64,000 nucleotides of DNA from Streptomyces sp. MST-110588 (lineage in GTDB: Bacteria > Actinomycetota > Actinomycetes > Streptomycetales > Streptomycetaceae): the NCBI RefSeq assembly GCF_022695595.1, contig NZ_CP074380.1:806001-870000 (forward strand), in the 5' to 3' direction. Shown here in pieces: positions 35,715 through 43,817 of the stretch; within the stretch, counting starts at the first letter, position 1; the number at the start of each line of letters is the position of its first letter. A program made the position numbers and the translations under genes. Below the pieces are notes generated by a model. The model was given only the letters and a program-made list of their open reading frames with translations, made no database searches and was not told the DNA's origin.

Positions 35715-36558
35715 TTACGTCCAGACGCTTGAGCGGGACGGCCTGCTCCTCGCCGACGCCGCCGAGAAGGCCGGGCCGGATGCCCCGGTGCCGAGCTGTC
35801 CCGAGTGGCGGGTGCGGGATCTGGTGCTGCACATGGGACAGGTGCATCGCTGGGCCGCCGACCTGGTGGCCCGGGCACGGACGGAGCCCGTACGGTTCTC
35901 GGCAGCCGCGCCGGAGCTGGCGGACGAGGACCTGGTGCCGTGGCTGCAGGACGGGCACCGTGCCCTCGTCGAGACGCTGCGCTCGGCCGCCCCGGACATG
36001 ACGTGCTGGACGTTCATGCCCGCCACCTCACCGCTGGCCTTCTGGGCGCGGCGGCAGGCACACGAGACGGCGGTGCACCGGGTGGACGCCGAAGGGGCGC
36101 TGGGCGTGCCCGCCACTCCCCCGCGGCCCGGCTTCGCCGTCGACGGCATCGAGGAGATCCTGCTGGGCTTCCACTCCCAGGAGAGGAGCCGGGTGCGTAC
36201 GGAGAGGCCGACGACCGTGCAGATACGGGCCACGGACGTGCCCGGTGCGGCCTGGTCCGTACATCTGTCGTCGGCCCCGCCGCGTACGGAGCGGATATCG
36301 GGTGCGGCCGTGGAGGCGGCGTTCAAGAAGGGTACGGACGAGCCGAACGGCGCCAACAGCCGTGCGAGCGGCAGGAGCGGGGGCAGTGGCGCAGAGGATG
36401 AGAAGGGCGGGAACGGCGCGAACGACGTGAGCTGTGTGATCCAGGGGACGGCGGCCGAGCTGTACCTGTTCCTGTGGAACCGTCTGCCCCTGGACGCGGT
36501 GCGGGTGATCGGTGACATGGAACCGGCCCGGCTGTGGCAGGACCACTCCGCCATCTGA
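35701..36558 (+). CDS. Maleylpyruvate isomerase-family mycothiol-dependent enzyme (TIGR03083-like)
   Basis: The 285-aa protein has the DinB-like four-helix N-terminal domain, CPEWRVRDLVLHMGQVHRWA, with the metal His, and later FWARRQAHETAVHRVDAEGA giving further His ligands. The C-terminal SCP2-like domain ends IQGTAAELYLFLWNRLPLD. A Gly/Ser/Asn-rich insertion of 30 residues (about 220-248) splits that domain. The family uses mycothiol in isomerase or S-transfer reactions. The start overlaps the membrane gene, so the two are co-expressed. Confidence 0.85.
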   Translation: METSDYVQTLERDGLLLADAAEKAGPDAPVPSCPEWRVRDLVLHMGQVHRWAADLVARARTEPVRFSAAAPELADEDLVPWLQDGHRALVETLRSAAPDMTCWTFMPATSPLAFWARRQAHETAVHRVDAEGALGVPATPPRPGFAVDGIEEILLGFHSQERSRVRTERPTTVQIRATDVPGAAWSVHLSSAPPRTERISGAAVEAAFKKGTDEPNGANSRASGRSGGSGAEDEKGGNGANDVSCVIQGTAAELYLFLWNRLPLDAVRVIGDMEPARLWQDHSAI

Positions 36559-36714
36559 TTCCGGACCACTGGCCACCATCACCCTTCCCTCCCGCAGAAG
36601 GACGGTGTCCTGTTGCGCCCTGGTGGCGGGGAGCACGTTCCTGGCGTTCCTGGTCTTCCTGTGGCGCGTGGTGACCGTACCGCGCCGCTGGGCGAAGGGC
36701 CGCCAGGTCCTGTC

Positions 36715-37389
36715 TCACCCGAGCCAGCCCGGCCGCACCAGCCCCGACTCGTAAGCCAGCACGACGAGTTGGGCGCGGTCCCGGGCGCCGAGCTTGACCA
36801 TGGCCCGGCTCACATGAGTCTTGGCGGTCAGCGGGCTGACCACCAGCCGGCGGGCGATCTCCTCGTTGGACAGCCCGATGCCGACGAGCGTGAGCACCTC
36901 CCGCTCGCGGTCGGTCAGCACGTCCGGTGACGTCAGCGCGCCGGACGCCGCCGGCTCCTTGGACCGGGCGGCGAACTCGGCGATCAGACGGCGGGTGACG
37001 CCGGGCGAGAGCAGGGCGTCACCGTCGACCACGACCCGCACCGCGCGCAGGAGTTCGGCGGGCTCGGTGTGCTTGACGAGGAAGCCGGACGCGCCCGCGC
37101 GCAGCGCCTCGAAGACGTACTCGTCCAGTTCGAAGGTCGTCAGCATCACGACCTTGACCTGCGACAGGGCGGGGTCCTCGGTGATCCGGCGGGTGGCGGT
37201 CAGGCCGTCCAGGACCGGCATCCGGATATCCATCAGGACGACGTCCGGACGTGTGGCACGTACGGCGGCCAGCGCCTGTTCGCCGTCGGCGGCCTCACCG
37301 GTCACCTCGATGTCGGGCTGGGCGTCCAGCAGCGCCCGGAAGCCCGCGCGGACCAGCAGTTGGTCGTCGGCGAGCAGTACGCGGATCAC
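36715..37389 (-). CDS. NarL/FixJ-family response regulator
   Basis: The 224-aa protein has a receiver domain with acidic pair ADD (7-9), phospho-acceptor D54 in VVLMDIRMP, Thr in VVMLTTFELDEY and Lys in GFLVKHTEP. The C-terminal LuxR helix-turn-helix has LTDREREVLTLVGIGLSNEE and TAKTHVSRAMVKLGARDR. It follows the sensor kinase with a 4-bp ATGA overlap, so they form a cognate pair. Target genes are unknown. Confidence 0.95.
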   Translation of the reverse strand: MIRVLLADDQLLVRAGFRALLDAQPDIEVTGEAADGEQALAAVRATRPDVVLMDIRMPVLDGLTATRRITEDPALSQVKVVMLTTFELDEYVFEALRAGASGFLVKHTEPAELLRAVRVVVDGDALLSPGVTRRLIAEFAARSKEPAASGALTSPDVLTDREREVLTLVGIGLSNEEIARRLVVSPLTAKTHVSRAMVKLGARDRAQLVVLAYESGLVRPGWLG

Positions 37390-38975
37390 ATCTTCTCCTC
37401 GGTGGCCGTCCGGTCCACCGTATCCGCCGCCCTGTCCGTCACCGCTTTCGCTGCCCTGTCCGCCACTGGGTCCGCCGCCCTGCCCGGGCCGTCCGGGGGG
37501 CCGCTCGCGGCCTGCGGTGCCGCCTGAAGCGGGGTGGATTCCACGGGGGTGCCGCAGTTCATGGGGCCGGTGGAGGGCATGGGGACAGCGGTGGTCTCGG
37601 GGACAGCGGTGGTCTCGGGGACAGCGGAGTTCACCGGGATGCGCGCCCGTACGGTGAAGCCGCCGTCCGGCCGCGGGCCCGCGGTCACGGTGCCGCCGAG
37701 GGCCGCGGCGCGCTCCCGCATGCCGATCAGGCCGTTGCCGCCACCGGCTCGCTCGCCACCCGCCCCGCCGTCCGTCCTGCCGGCCGCCCCGCCGTCCGCC
37801 GCGGTGGCCGGTCCGTCGTCGTCCACCTGGATCTCCAGGCTCCGCGGGCCGTACGAAAGCCGTACGCGCGCGGTACGGGAACCGGAGTGCCGGACGATGT
37901 TCGTCAGTGCCTCCTGCACGATGCGGAAGGCTGCGAGATCGGCGCCGGGCGGCAGACCGGCCCGTCTGCCGCGCGTCGTGACCGCCACGGTCAGCCCGGC
38001 ACCGCCGGCCTGTTCGATGAGTTCCGGCAGCCGGTCCAGGCCCGGTTCCGGGGAACGGGGCGCACGGCCACCAGGCGCGCGCAGCGTGTCCAGGACCTGT
38101 CGGACCTCGCCGAGCGCCTCCTTGCTGGCGGCCTTGATCGTGGTCAGCGCCTTCCGCGCCTGTTCGGGGTCGGCGTCCAGCAGGGCGAGACCGACCCCGG
38201 CCTGCACGTTGATGACGGAGATGCTGTGCGCGAGCACATCGTGCAACTCCCGGGCGATGCGCAGCCGTTCCTCGTCCGCGCGGCGCCGCGCGGCGGCCGT
38301 ACGCTCGGCGCGCGCCCTGGCGAACTGCTCACGCCGGTTCCGCGCCAGCTCCGATACGGCCACGATCGCCACCGTCCATGCGATGGTGAGCAGTTCCTCC
38401 CGCCAAGGGGCTGGCCCGTCCGACGACGGCGGCAGCCATGCGTAGAGCCAGTGGCCGATCAGGACGTGGCCGAGCCAGACCGCGCCCATCGAGGCCCAGG
38501 CGACCCCGCGGTGACCGGCGATGACGGCGGCGAAGCAGCCCATCGGCAGCAGCACGAGAACGGGCCCGTACGGGAATCCGGCACCGAGGTGGAGCAGAAT
38601 GATCAGCGCGGCACCCACGACGGCCGTGCGCGGGAGGCGGTGACGTACCAGCAGCAGGACGGCGCCGGCGAACAGCAGCAGATAACCGAAGTGGTCCAGT
38701 GGCACCCGGTCCGGCTGGTTCCTGGCGGCGAACCGCGAGCCGATCACCATGAAAGCGGTCAGCGCCACCGTCGAACGCCACGGCAGCCCGCCACCCCACC
38801 AGCCCGCCGACCGCCCGCCACCGGGCCACGACCACGCCGCCGTACCCCCGGCCTTGGCCCCGGTCTCGGCCCCGGCCGCCGTCAGCCCCTGGTCGCCTTC
38901 GGCCGCCACACACCACCACGGGCGGCGGCCGATACGGCGCCGGGCCGTCGCCGGCCCTCCATCGCCATCGTCCAT
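37386..38975 (-). CDS. NarL-partner sensor histidine kinase (HisKA_3) with extended tail
   Basis: The 529-aa protein has an unusual Gly/Trp-rich N-terminus, four or five membrane helices (about 70-205) and the HisKA_3 motif with H in RIARELHDVLAHSISVINVQ. The HATPase domain has AFRIVQEALTNIVRHSGSRT and GGGNGLIGMRERAAALGG. After the ATPase about 80 residues of short repeats (VPETTAVPETTAVP, then DRAAKAVTDRAADTVDRTA) extend the C-terminus. The input signal is probably sensed in the membrane. It is transcribed with the response regulator. Confidence 0.92.
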   Translation of the reverse strand: MDDGDGGPATARRRIGRRPWWCVAAEGDQGLTAAGAETGAKAGGTAAWSWPGGGRSAGWWGGGLPWRSTVALTAFMVIGSRFAARNQPDRVPLDHFGYLLLFAGAVLLLVRHRLPRTAVVGAALIILLHLGAGFPYGPVLVLLPMGCFAAVIAGHRGVAWASMGAVWLGHVLIGHWLYAWLPPSSDGPAPWREELLTIAWTVAIVAVSELARNRREQFARARAERTAAARRRADEERLRIARELHDVLAHSISVINVQAGVGLALLDADPEQARKALTTIKAASKEALGEVRQVLDTLRAPGGRAPRSPEPGLDRLPELIEQAGGAGLTVAVTTRGRRAGLPPGADLAAFRIVQEALTNIVRHSGSRTARVRLSYGPRSLEIQVDDDGPATAADGGAAGRTDGGAGGERAGGGNGLIGMRERAAALGGTVTAGPRPDGGFTVRARIPVNSAVPETTAVPETTAVPMPSTGPMNCGTPVESTPLQAAPQAASGPPDGPGRAADPVADRAAKAVTDRAADTVDRTATEEKM

Positions 38976-39043
38976 GCCGTCACGCTAAACCGGCCCCCGG
39001 CCGAACGGCATCGCCCGCGCACAGCGGTCAGCCGTACTCCCCG

Positions 39044-39131
39044 AGGAGTACGGGGAGTAGGGGCACCACGGGGAGTACGGGCAGCGGGGGAAGCCGCGGC
39101 GCACGGGGAGTACAGGGAGTACGGGCTGCGG
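39044..39131. repeat. GGGGAGTACGGG short repeats
   Basis: At least five copies of GGAGTA(C/G)GG lie between the sensor kinase start and the TetR stop, in a 179-bp gap. Spacing is irregular. No function can be assigned. Confidence 0.6.
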
Positions 39132-39154
39132 GGCGCAGGGCGAAAGCCCGCGGA

Positions 39155-39871
39155 TCAGCGGGGAGTCGGCAGGCCCACGCTCCGGCCCAGTTCCTCGGCG
39201 GCCTGCTCGAAGAACTCCGCACGCGCGCCGACGACTCCGTGGAACTGCCCGAAAAGTTCGAAGCTCACCAGCCCGAAGAGCTGGGCCCAGGCCCCGATGA
39301 GCCGCGCCACGACGGCGCCGGGCAGCTCGACCCCGAGTTCGGCCGCCAGCGCCAGCGCCTCACCGATGACCACATCGGGCAGCGGATCGGCGGGCTCTTT
39401 CAGCCGGCCGGCGGCGTATGTCTCATGTACCACCGCGATGAGCGCCAGGCCGACGCGGGCGGCCGGCTGCGTGGTGGACCGGGGCGCGCTGTAGCCGGGC
39501 ACGGGTGAGCCGTAGATCAGGGCGTACTCATGGGGATGGGCCAGCGCCCAACTCCGTACGCCTTGGCAGATGGCGGTCCACCGGGCCATGGGCCGGGCAC
39601 GCACCACCGTGGGAAGCACGACGGTCGCTCCGGCCCGCTCCGCCGCCTCCCCGACCGCGTTGTACGCATCGATGATCAAGGCCGTGAGCAGTTCGTCACG
39701 GCTGGGGAAGTAGCGGTAGAGCGCGGAAGAGACCATGCCCAGCTCTCGGGCGACGGCGCGCAGCGACAGCTTCGCCGCCCCCTCGGAGGCGAGCTGCCGA
39801 CGGGCCTCGTCCTTGATGGCGATGGCGACTTCGCCACGAGCCCGCGCCCTGGCTCCTGGGATCGCAGTCAT
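39155..39871 (-). CDS. TetR-family regulator linked to an operator array
   Basis: The 238-aa protein has the TetR DNA-binding domain (IAIKDEARRQLASEGAAKLS, then LRAVARELGMVSSALYRYFP). A WHG-type C-terminal domain follows with ARWTAICQGVRSWALAHPHE and IGAWAQLFGLVSFELFGQFH. Divergent from it is a deazaflavin-dependent oxidoreductase, a common pairing in Streptomyces. The shared 248-bp space holds ten related 13-bp dyads, the first 2 bp from this start codon. Repression of both genes is expected. Confidence 0.92.
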   Translation of the reverse strand: MTAIPGARARARGEVAIAIKDEARRQLASEGAAKLSLRAVARELGMVSSALYRYFPSRDELLTALIIDAYNAVGEAAERAGATVVLPTVVRARPMARWTAICQGVRSWALAHPHEYALIYGSPVPGYSAPRSTTQPAARVGLALIAVVHETYAAGRLKEPADPLPDVVIGEALALAAELGVELPGAVVARLIGAWAQLFGLVSFELFGQFHGVVGARAEFFEQAAEELGRSVGLPTPR

Positions 39872-39873
39872 GG

Positions 39874-40056
39874 AGAGCAGTGTGCCAGTCCCTGAGCACT
39901 GCCCAAAAACGAGAGCACCGATCAGGAACGAGAGCACTGCTCTCGAAAGAGAGCAGTGCTCTTGCGCGGTGCACCGCTCTCGTGCACACTGCTCACCAGC
40001 AAGCGAGAGCGGTGCTCTCTAAACAGATCAGTGATCTCAAAAAAGAGCAGTGCTCC
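39874..40056. promoter_or_regulatory. Array of ten 13-bp dyads (AGAGCA-S-TGCTCT) with a mostly 19-bp period
   Basis: Copies start at 39874, 39893, 39912, 39931, 39950, 39968, 39983, 40006, 40025 and 40044. Steps are 19, 19, 19, 19, 18, 15, 23, 19 and 19 bp. The centre copies are perfect dyads: AGAGCACTGCTCT (39931), AGAGCAGTGCTCT (39950), AGATCAGTGATCT (40025). The outer ones are weaker. The 6-bp spacers differ from each other while the dyads stay alike, which suggests selection on the dyads. Position between a divergent TetR gene and its neighbour makes a TetR operator array the obvious reading. Confidence 0.8.
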
Positions 40057-40119
40057 TGCTCTCGGACTCGCTCACCGCTACGACCGCAGAACTCGTTTCA
40101 TCCCTACGGAGGACCTCAT

Positions 40120-40569
40120 ATGCCGCACTACATCAAGCCCGGCCGCCTGGCGGCCCGTCTCAACGGCGTCATCGGCTGGCTGGCCCGGCGCGGCATCAGC
40201 CTGGCCGGTGCGGCGGATCTGGCGGTGCGCGGGCGCAAGAGCGGTGAGTGGCGCCGCGTCCCGGTCAACCCCATGACCTTCGAAGGGGGGCGCTATCTGG
40301 TTTCCGCGCGCGGCGACTCCGAATGGGTACGCAACATGCGCGCGGCGGGCGGCGGCGAGCTGCGTGTCGGGCGCCGTAGCCAGCCGTTCACCGCCGTCGA
40401 ACTGCCCCCGGCCGACACGGCGCCGATCCTGCGTTCGTACCTGGAGCGCTGGGGCTGGGAGGTGAAGTCCTTCTTCGGTGAGGTCGATGCCAGGTCCAGT
40501 GACGAGGAACTCCTCGCGGCGGCGCCCCAGCACCCCGTTTTCCGCATCACCGCGACGACCACGGCCTGA
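40120..40569 (+). CDS. Nitroreductase-family deazaflavin-dependent oxidoreductase (Ddn-like)
   Basis: The 149-aa protein has the split beta-barrel signature of F420-dependent Ddn-like enzymes: LAVRGRKSGEWRRVPVNPMT, YLVSARGDSEWVRNMRAAGG, ELRVGRRSQPFTAVELPP and a C-terminal HPVFRI. These bind deazaflavin F420 and reduce quinones or nitro compounds. An ACGGAGGAC ribosome site precedes the ATG. The operator array ends 63 bp upstream, so expression is probably under the divergent TetR. Confidence 0.9.
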   Translation: MPHYIKPGRLAARLNGVIGWLARRGISLAGAADLAVRGRKSGEWRRVPVNPMTFEGGRYLVSARGDSEWVRNMRAAGGGELRVGRRSQPFTAVELPPADTAPILRSYLERWGWEVKSFFGEVDARSSDEELLAAAPQHPVFRITATTTA

Positions 40570-40691
40570 GTTCGCCGATCACCCGTGCTGTCCGGACCAC
40601 GGCCCGCCCCACCCACCGATGACGGGCCGACCTGTCCGCCGCCGGCCCGTCATCCCGACGCGTACGTGCTGCTGGGCGCGCGGCCCACCGG

Positions 40692-40766
40692 CACATACGC
40701 GTACAACGTATATACGCACACACGTATGTACGTTCGTATACCCGCACGTACCGCGTATATACGTAC
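40692..40766. other. Low-GC alternating purine-pyrimidine tract with two CGTATATACG palindromes
   Basis: Roughly half of these 75 bases are A or T in an otherwise very GC-rich region, and purines and pyrimidines largely alternate (ACGCACACACGTATGTACG and similar). The 10-bp palindrome CGTATATACG occurs at 40707-40716 and 40754-40763. The tract lies between two converging genes, so it is not an obvious promoter. Possible roles are a Z-DNA-prone or easily melted site, or protein binding. Confidence 0.6.
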
Positions 40767-40775
40767 GGGGATCGC

Positions 40776-42143
40776 TCAGGGGCGGTCCAGAGCGCTCAGT
40801 GCGCGGCGCGCCGCCGGGTGGGTACGGACGATCTCCGCCAGCGTGGTGGTGCCCCGGGTGATGCGCGCGAAGGCGTGCCAGGCGGGGCGGAAGCCGGTGA
40901 TCGCGGTGTGCAGCAGGCCGGGGCGGCGGGAGAAGACCGCGAGCATACGGCGGCCCACGCCCATCTCCACACCCAGTCCGGCCTTGATGGCGAAGGCGTA
41001 GTTCAGGGCCTGGCGCCGGGCGTCCACCGCGTCGTGGGCCTCGGCGACCCGTACCGCCCACTCCCCCGCGAGCCGCCCGGAGCGCAGCGCGAAGGAGATG
41101 CCCTCGCGGGTCCACGGCTCCAGCAGCCCCGCCGCGTCCCCGCACACCAGCACCCGGCCGCGGGAGAGCGGCGAGTTGTCGGCGCGGCAGCGCGTCAGGT
41201 GTCCGGAGGAGACGCTGGGCTCGAAGCCGGCGAGTCCGAGTCGTCCGATGAAGTCGTCCAGGTAGCGCTTGGTGGCCCCGCCGTCGCCACGGGCGGAGAT
41301 CACTCCGACGGTGAGCGTGTCGCCCTTGGGGAAGACCCATCCGTAGCTGCCGGGCAGCGGGCCCCAGTCGATGAGTACCCGGCCCTTCCAGTCCTCGGCG
41401 ACGGTGGCGGGCACCGGGATCTCCGCCTCCAGGCCCAGGTCGACCTGTTCGAGCTGCACACCGACGTGCGCGCCTATGCGGCTGGCGCTGCCGTCCGCGC
41501 CGACCACCGCGCGCGCCAGCACGGTCTCTCCGTCGTTCAGCACCACGGCGACGGTCCGCCGGTCGGGGACCTCGGGTCCGTGCTGCTCGACGCGTGAGAC
41601 CGTGACGCCCGTGCGGATCTCGGCGCCCGCCTCGCGTGCCACCTCCACCAGCCCGGCGTCGAACTCGGGGCGGTTGATGAGGCCGAAGAGCATGTTCTTG
41701 GAGCGGCGGGTACGGGTGAGCCGGCCGTTCAACGAGAAGGTGACCGCGTGCACCCGGTCGCGCAGCGGCAGTTCGAAGCCGGGCGGCAGCGAGTCGCGCG
41801 AGGGGCCGATGATGCCGCCGCCGCAGGTCTTGTAGCGGGGCAGTTCGGCTTTCTCCAGCAGCAGCACCCGGCGGCCCGTGCAGGCAGCGGCGTACGCGGC
41901 CGACGCTCCCGCGGGCCCCGCGCCCACGACCACGACGTCCCACACCGGCCGTCTGTCCCCGTCCCCGCCGTCGCCGCCCTCCTCCGCCGCGCCGGCAGCG
42001 GCCGCGCGGTCATCAGCCGCGCGGCCATCGGCCGGGCTCCCGTCGGTCGCGCGCTCCCCCGCCGCGTTCGCGCCGCCGTCCTGCGCGGCGCGCTCGCTGT
42101 TGTCCCCGGCTGCGTTGTCCCCGGCTGCGCTCTCGCTGCTCAC
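40776..42143 (-). CDS. Geranylgeranyl reductase-family FAD-dependent oxidoreductase
   Basis: The 455-aa protein has a disordered Ala/Asp/Gly N-terminus of about 55 residues, then the FAD-binding VVVVGAGPAGASAAYAAACT. KTCGGGIIGPSRDSL and VLVCGDAAGLLEPWTREGI are the GGR-family motifs, and the C-terminus holds a substrate helix bundle. GGR-type enzymes saturate isoprenoid chains (menaquinone, lipids); some family members are halogenase-like. No isoprenoid genes are adjacent, so the substrate is open. GTG at 42143 is chosen; upstream sequence is open but not conserved-looking. Confidence 0.87.
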   Translation of the reverse strand: MSSESAAGDNAAGDNSERAAQDGGANAAGERATDGSPADGRAADDRAAAAGAAEEGGDGGDGDRRPVWDVVVVGAGPAGASAAYAAACTGRRVLLLEKAELPRYKTCGGGIIGPSRDSLPPGFELPLRDRVHAVTFSLNGRLTRTRRSKNMLFGLINRPEFDAGLVEVAREAGAEIRTGVTVSRVEQHGPEVPDRRTVAVVLNDGETVLARAVVGADGSASRIGAHVGVQLEQVDLGLEAEIPVPATVAEDWKGRVLIDWGPLPGSYGWVFPKGDTLTVGVISARGDGGATKRYLDDFIGRLGLAGFEPSVSSGHLTRCRADNSPLSRGRVLVCGDAAGLLEPWTREGISFALRSGRLAGEWAVRVAEAHDAVDARRQALNYAFAIKAGLGVEMGVGRRMLAVFSRRPGLLHTAITGFRPAWHAFARITRGTTTLAEIVRTHPAARRALSALDRP

Positions 42144-42322
42144 CTGTGCTGCTGCTCCCGTTCGATGCCGTGCTGCGCGTACCGCCCGCATCCTACGGCG
42201 CCCCGTCCGGCGCGCCTTTGTGTGGGAAGATCGGGGGCACATTCGCCCGTACGTACGGATCGTCCGCCGGTCCCGCGCCGGACTTTCCGGGAGTACAACG
42301 CCGCGCCCACAAGGAGCGTTCC

Positions 42323-43684
42323 ATGCCTGACAGCCCGCTCGCGCAATCCGTAGCCTCGCTTCAGTCCCGGGCCAAGGCCGAACTGGCCGAGCTGGTGGCC
42401 TTCAAGTCCGTCGCCGACCCCGCGCAGTACCCCAAGAGCGAGTGCGAGGGGGCCGCCCGGTGGGTCGCCGACGTGCTGCGGGCCGAGGGCTTCCAGGACG
42501 TGGCACTGCTGGACACCCCGGACGGCACCCAGTCCGTCTATGGCTATCTTCCCGGCCCGGAAGGCGCTCCGACGGTCCTGTTGTACGCGCACTACGACGT
42601 GCAGCCGCCGCTGGACGAGGACGCCTGGATCTCGCCGCCCTTCGAGCTGACCGAGCGCGACGGACGCTGGTACGGCCGTGGCGCCGCGGACTGCAAGGGC
42701 GGTCTGATCATGCACCTGACGGCGCTGCGCGCGCTGAAGGAGAACGGCGGCGTCCCGGTCGGCGTCAAGGTGATCGTGGAGGGCTCGGAGGAGCAGGGCA
42801 CCGGCGGCCTGGAGCGGTACGCCGAGGAACACCCCGGTCTGCTGGCCGCCGACGCGATCGTCATCGGTGACACCGGCAACTTCCGGCTGGGCGTGCCGAC
42901 GGTGACGGCGACGCTGCGCGGCATGACGCTGGTCAAGGTCCGGGTGGACACCCTGGAGGGCAATCTGCACTCCGGGCAGTTCGGCGGCGCGGCCCCCGAC
43001 GCGCTCGCGGCGCTGATCCGCATGCTGAACTCGCTGCGCGCCGAGGACGGCTCCACGACCGTGGCGGGCCTGCCGGCGGACGCGGAGTGGGAGGGTCTGC
43101 AGTACCCGGAGGAGGACTTCCGCAAGGACGCCAAGGTGCTCGACGGCGTCGGTCTGGTGGGCACCGGTACGATCGCCGACCGCCTCTGGGCCCGGCCCGC
43201 CGTCACGGTCCTGGGCATCGACTGCCCGCCGGTGGTCGGCGCCACCCCGTCGGTGCAGGCGGGTGCCGGGGCGCTGGTGAGCCTGCGGGTGCCGCCGGGC
43301 ACGGACGCCACCGAGGCGACCAAGCTGCTCACCGCGCATCTGGAGAACGCCGCTCCGTGGGGCGCGCGGGTGCAGGTGGAGCAGATCGGGGAGGGCCAGC
43401 CGTTCCGGGCGGACACCGGCAGTCCGGCGTACGCGTCGATGGCGTCGGCCATGCGTGAGGCGTACGACGGCGCGGAGATGCAGACGTCCGGGGAGGGCGG
43501 CTCGATCCCGCTGTGCAACACGCTGGCGGCGCTCTACCCGCAGGCAGAGATACTGCTCATCGGGCTGAGCGAGCCGCTGGCGCAGATCCACGCGGTCAAC
43601 GAGAGCGTCTCGCCGGAGGAACTGCGGCGGCTCTCGCTGGCCGAGGCGCTCTTCCTCCAGCGGTACGCGGCCACCAGGAGCTGA
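42323..43684 (+). CDS. M20-family dipeptidase/metallopeptidase
   Basis: The 453-aa protein has metal-site motifs in order: LLYAHYDVQPP, RGAADCKGGLIMHL, VIVEGSEEQGT and AIVIGDTGN, then a dimerisation domain with GNLHSGQFGGAAPDAL. The last ligand His is in PLAQIHAVNE. It fits cytosolic dipeptidases of the M20 group that cleave Xaa-Xaa dipeptides with zinc. AAGGAG precedes the ATG. It is divergent from the GGR-family gene. Confidence 0.92.
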   Translation: MPDSPLAQSVASLQSRAKAELAELVAFKSVADPAQYPKSECEGAARWVADVLRAEGFQDVALLDTPDGTQSVYGYLPGPEGAPTVLLYAHYDVQPPLDEDAWISPPFELTERDGRWYGRGAADCKGGLIMHLTALRALKENGGVPVGVKVIVEGSEEQGTGGLERYAEEHPGLLAADAIVIGDTGNFRLGVPTVTATLRGMTLVKVRVDTLEGNLHSGQFGGAAPDALAALIRMLNSLRAEDGSTTVAGLPADAEWEGLQYPEEDFRKDAKVLDGVGLVGTGTIADRLWARPAVTVLGIDCPPVVGATPSVQAGAGALVSLRVPPGTDATEATKLLTAHLENAAPWGARVQVEQIGEGQPFRADTGSPAYASMASAMREAYDGAEMQTSGEGGSIPLCNTLAALYPQAEILLIGLSEPLAQIHAVNESVSPEELRRLSLAEALFLQRYAATRS

Positions 43685-43720
43685 CCGGACGCCCGGGATC
43701 CGGGCGCCGAGCGCCCAAAG

Positions 43721-43754
43721 GCCGGGCCGGCTCCGGGGCCGGAGCCGGCCCGGC
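43721..43754. terminator. Strong GC hairpin between converging genes
   Basis: Arms GCCGGGCCGGCTCC (43721-43734) and GGAGCCGGCCCGGC (43741-43754) pair perfectly over 14 bp around a 6-nt loop. It lies 36 bp after the M20 stop and before the stop of the convergent kinase-NUDIX gene. It probably terminates transcripts from both sides. Confidence 0.8.
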
Positions 43755-43817
43755 GACCGGGCCCGCGCGGTCCCCGCCGCCGGCCGCCGGCGCCCGCCCG
43801 GCGTTCACTGCGCCGTC

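Noticed and set aside
36604..36753. Small rightward membrane-helix frame (FLAFLVFLWRVVTV)
   Set aside because: It overlaps the end of the response regulator gene on the other strand, has a poorly spaced ribosome site and no recognised family.
39874..40056. CRISPR array
   Set aside because: The period is only 19 bp with 6-bp spacers, the units are palindromes, and no cas genes are near. An operator array fits better.
40692..40766. Intrinsic terminator
   Set aside because: The palindromes are short and AT-rich and form no stable GC hairpin, unlike the strong stems at 43721 and 51085.
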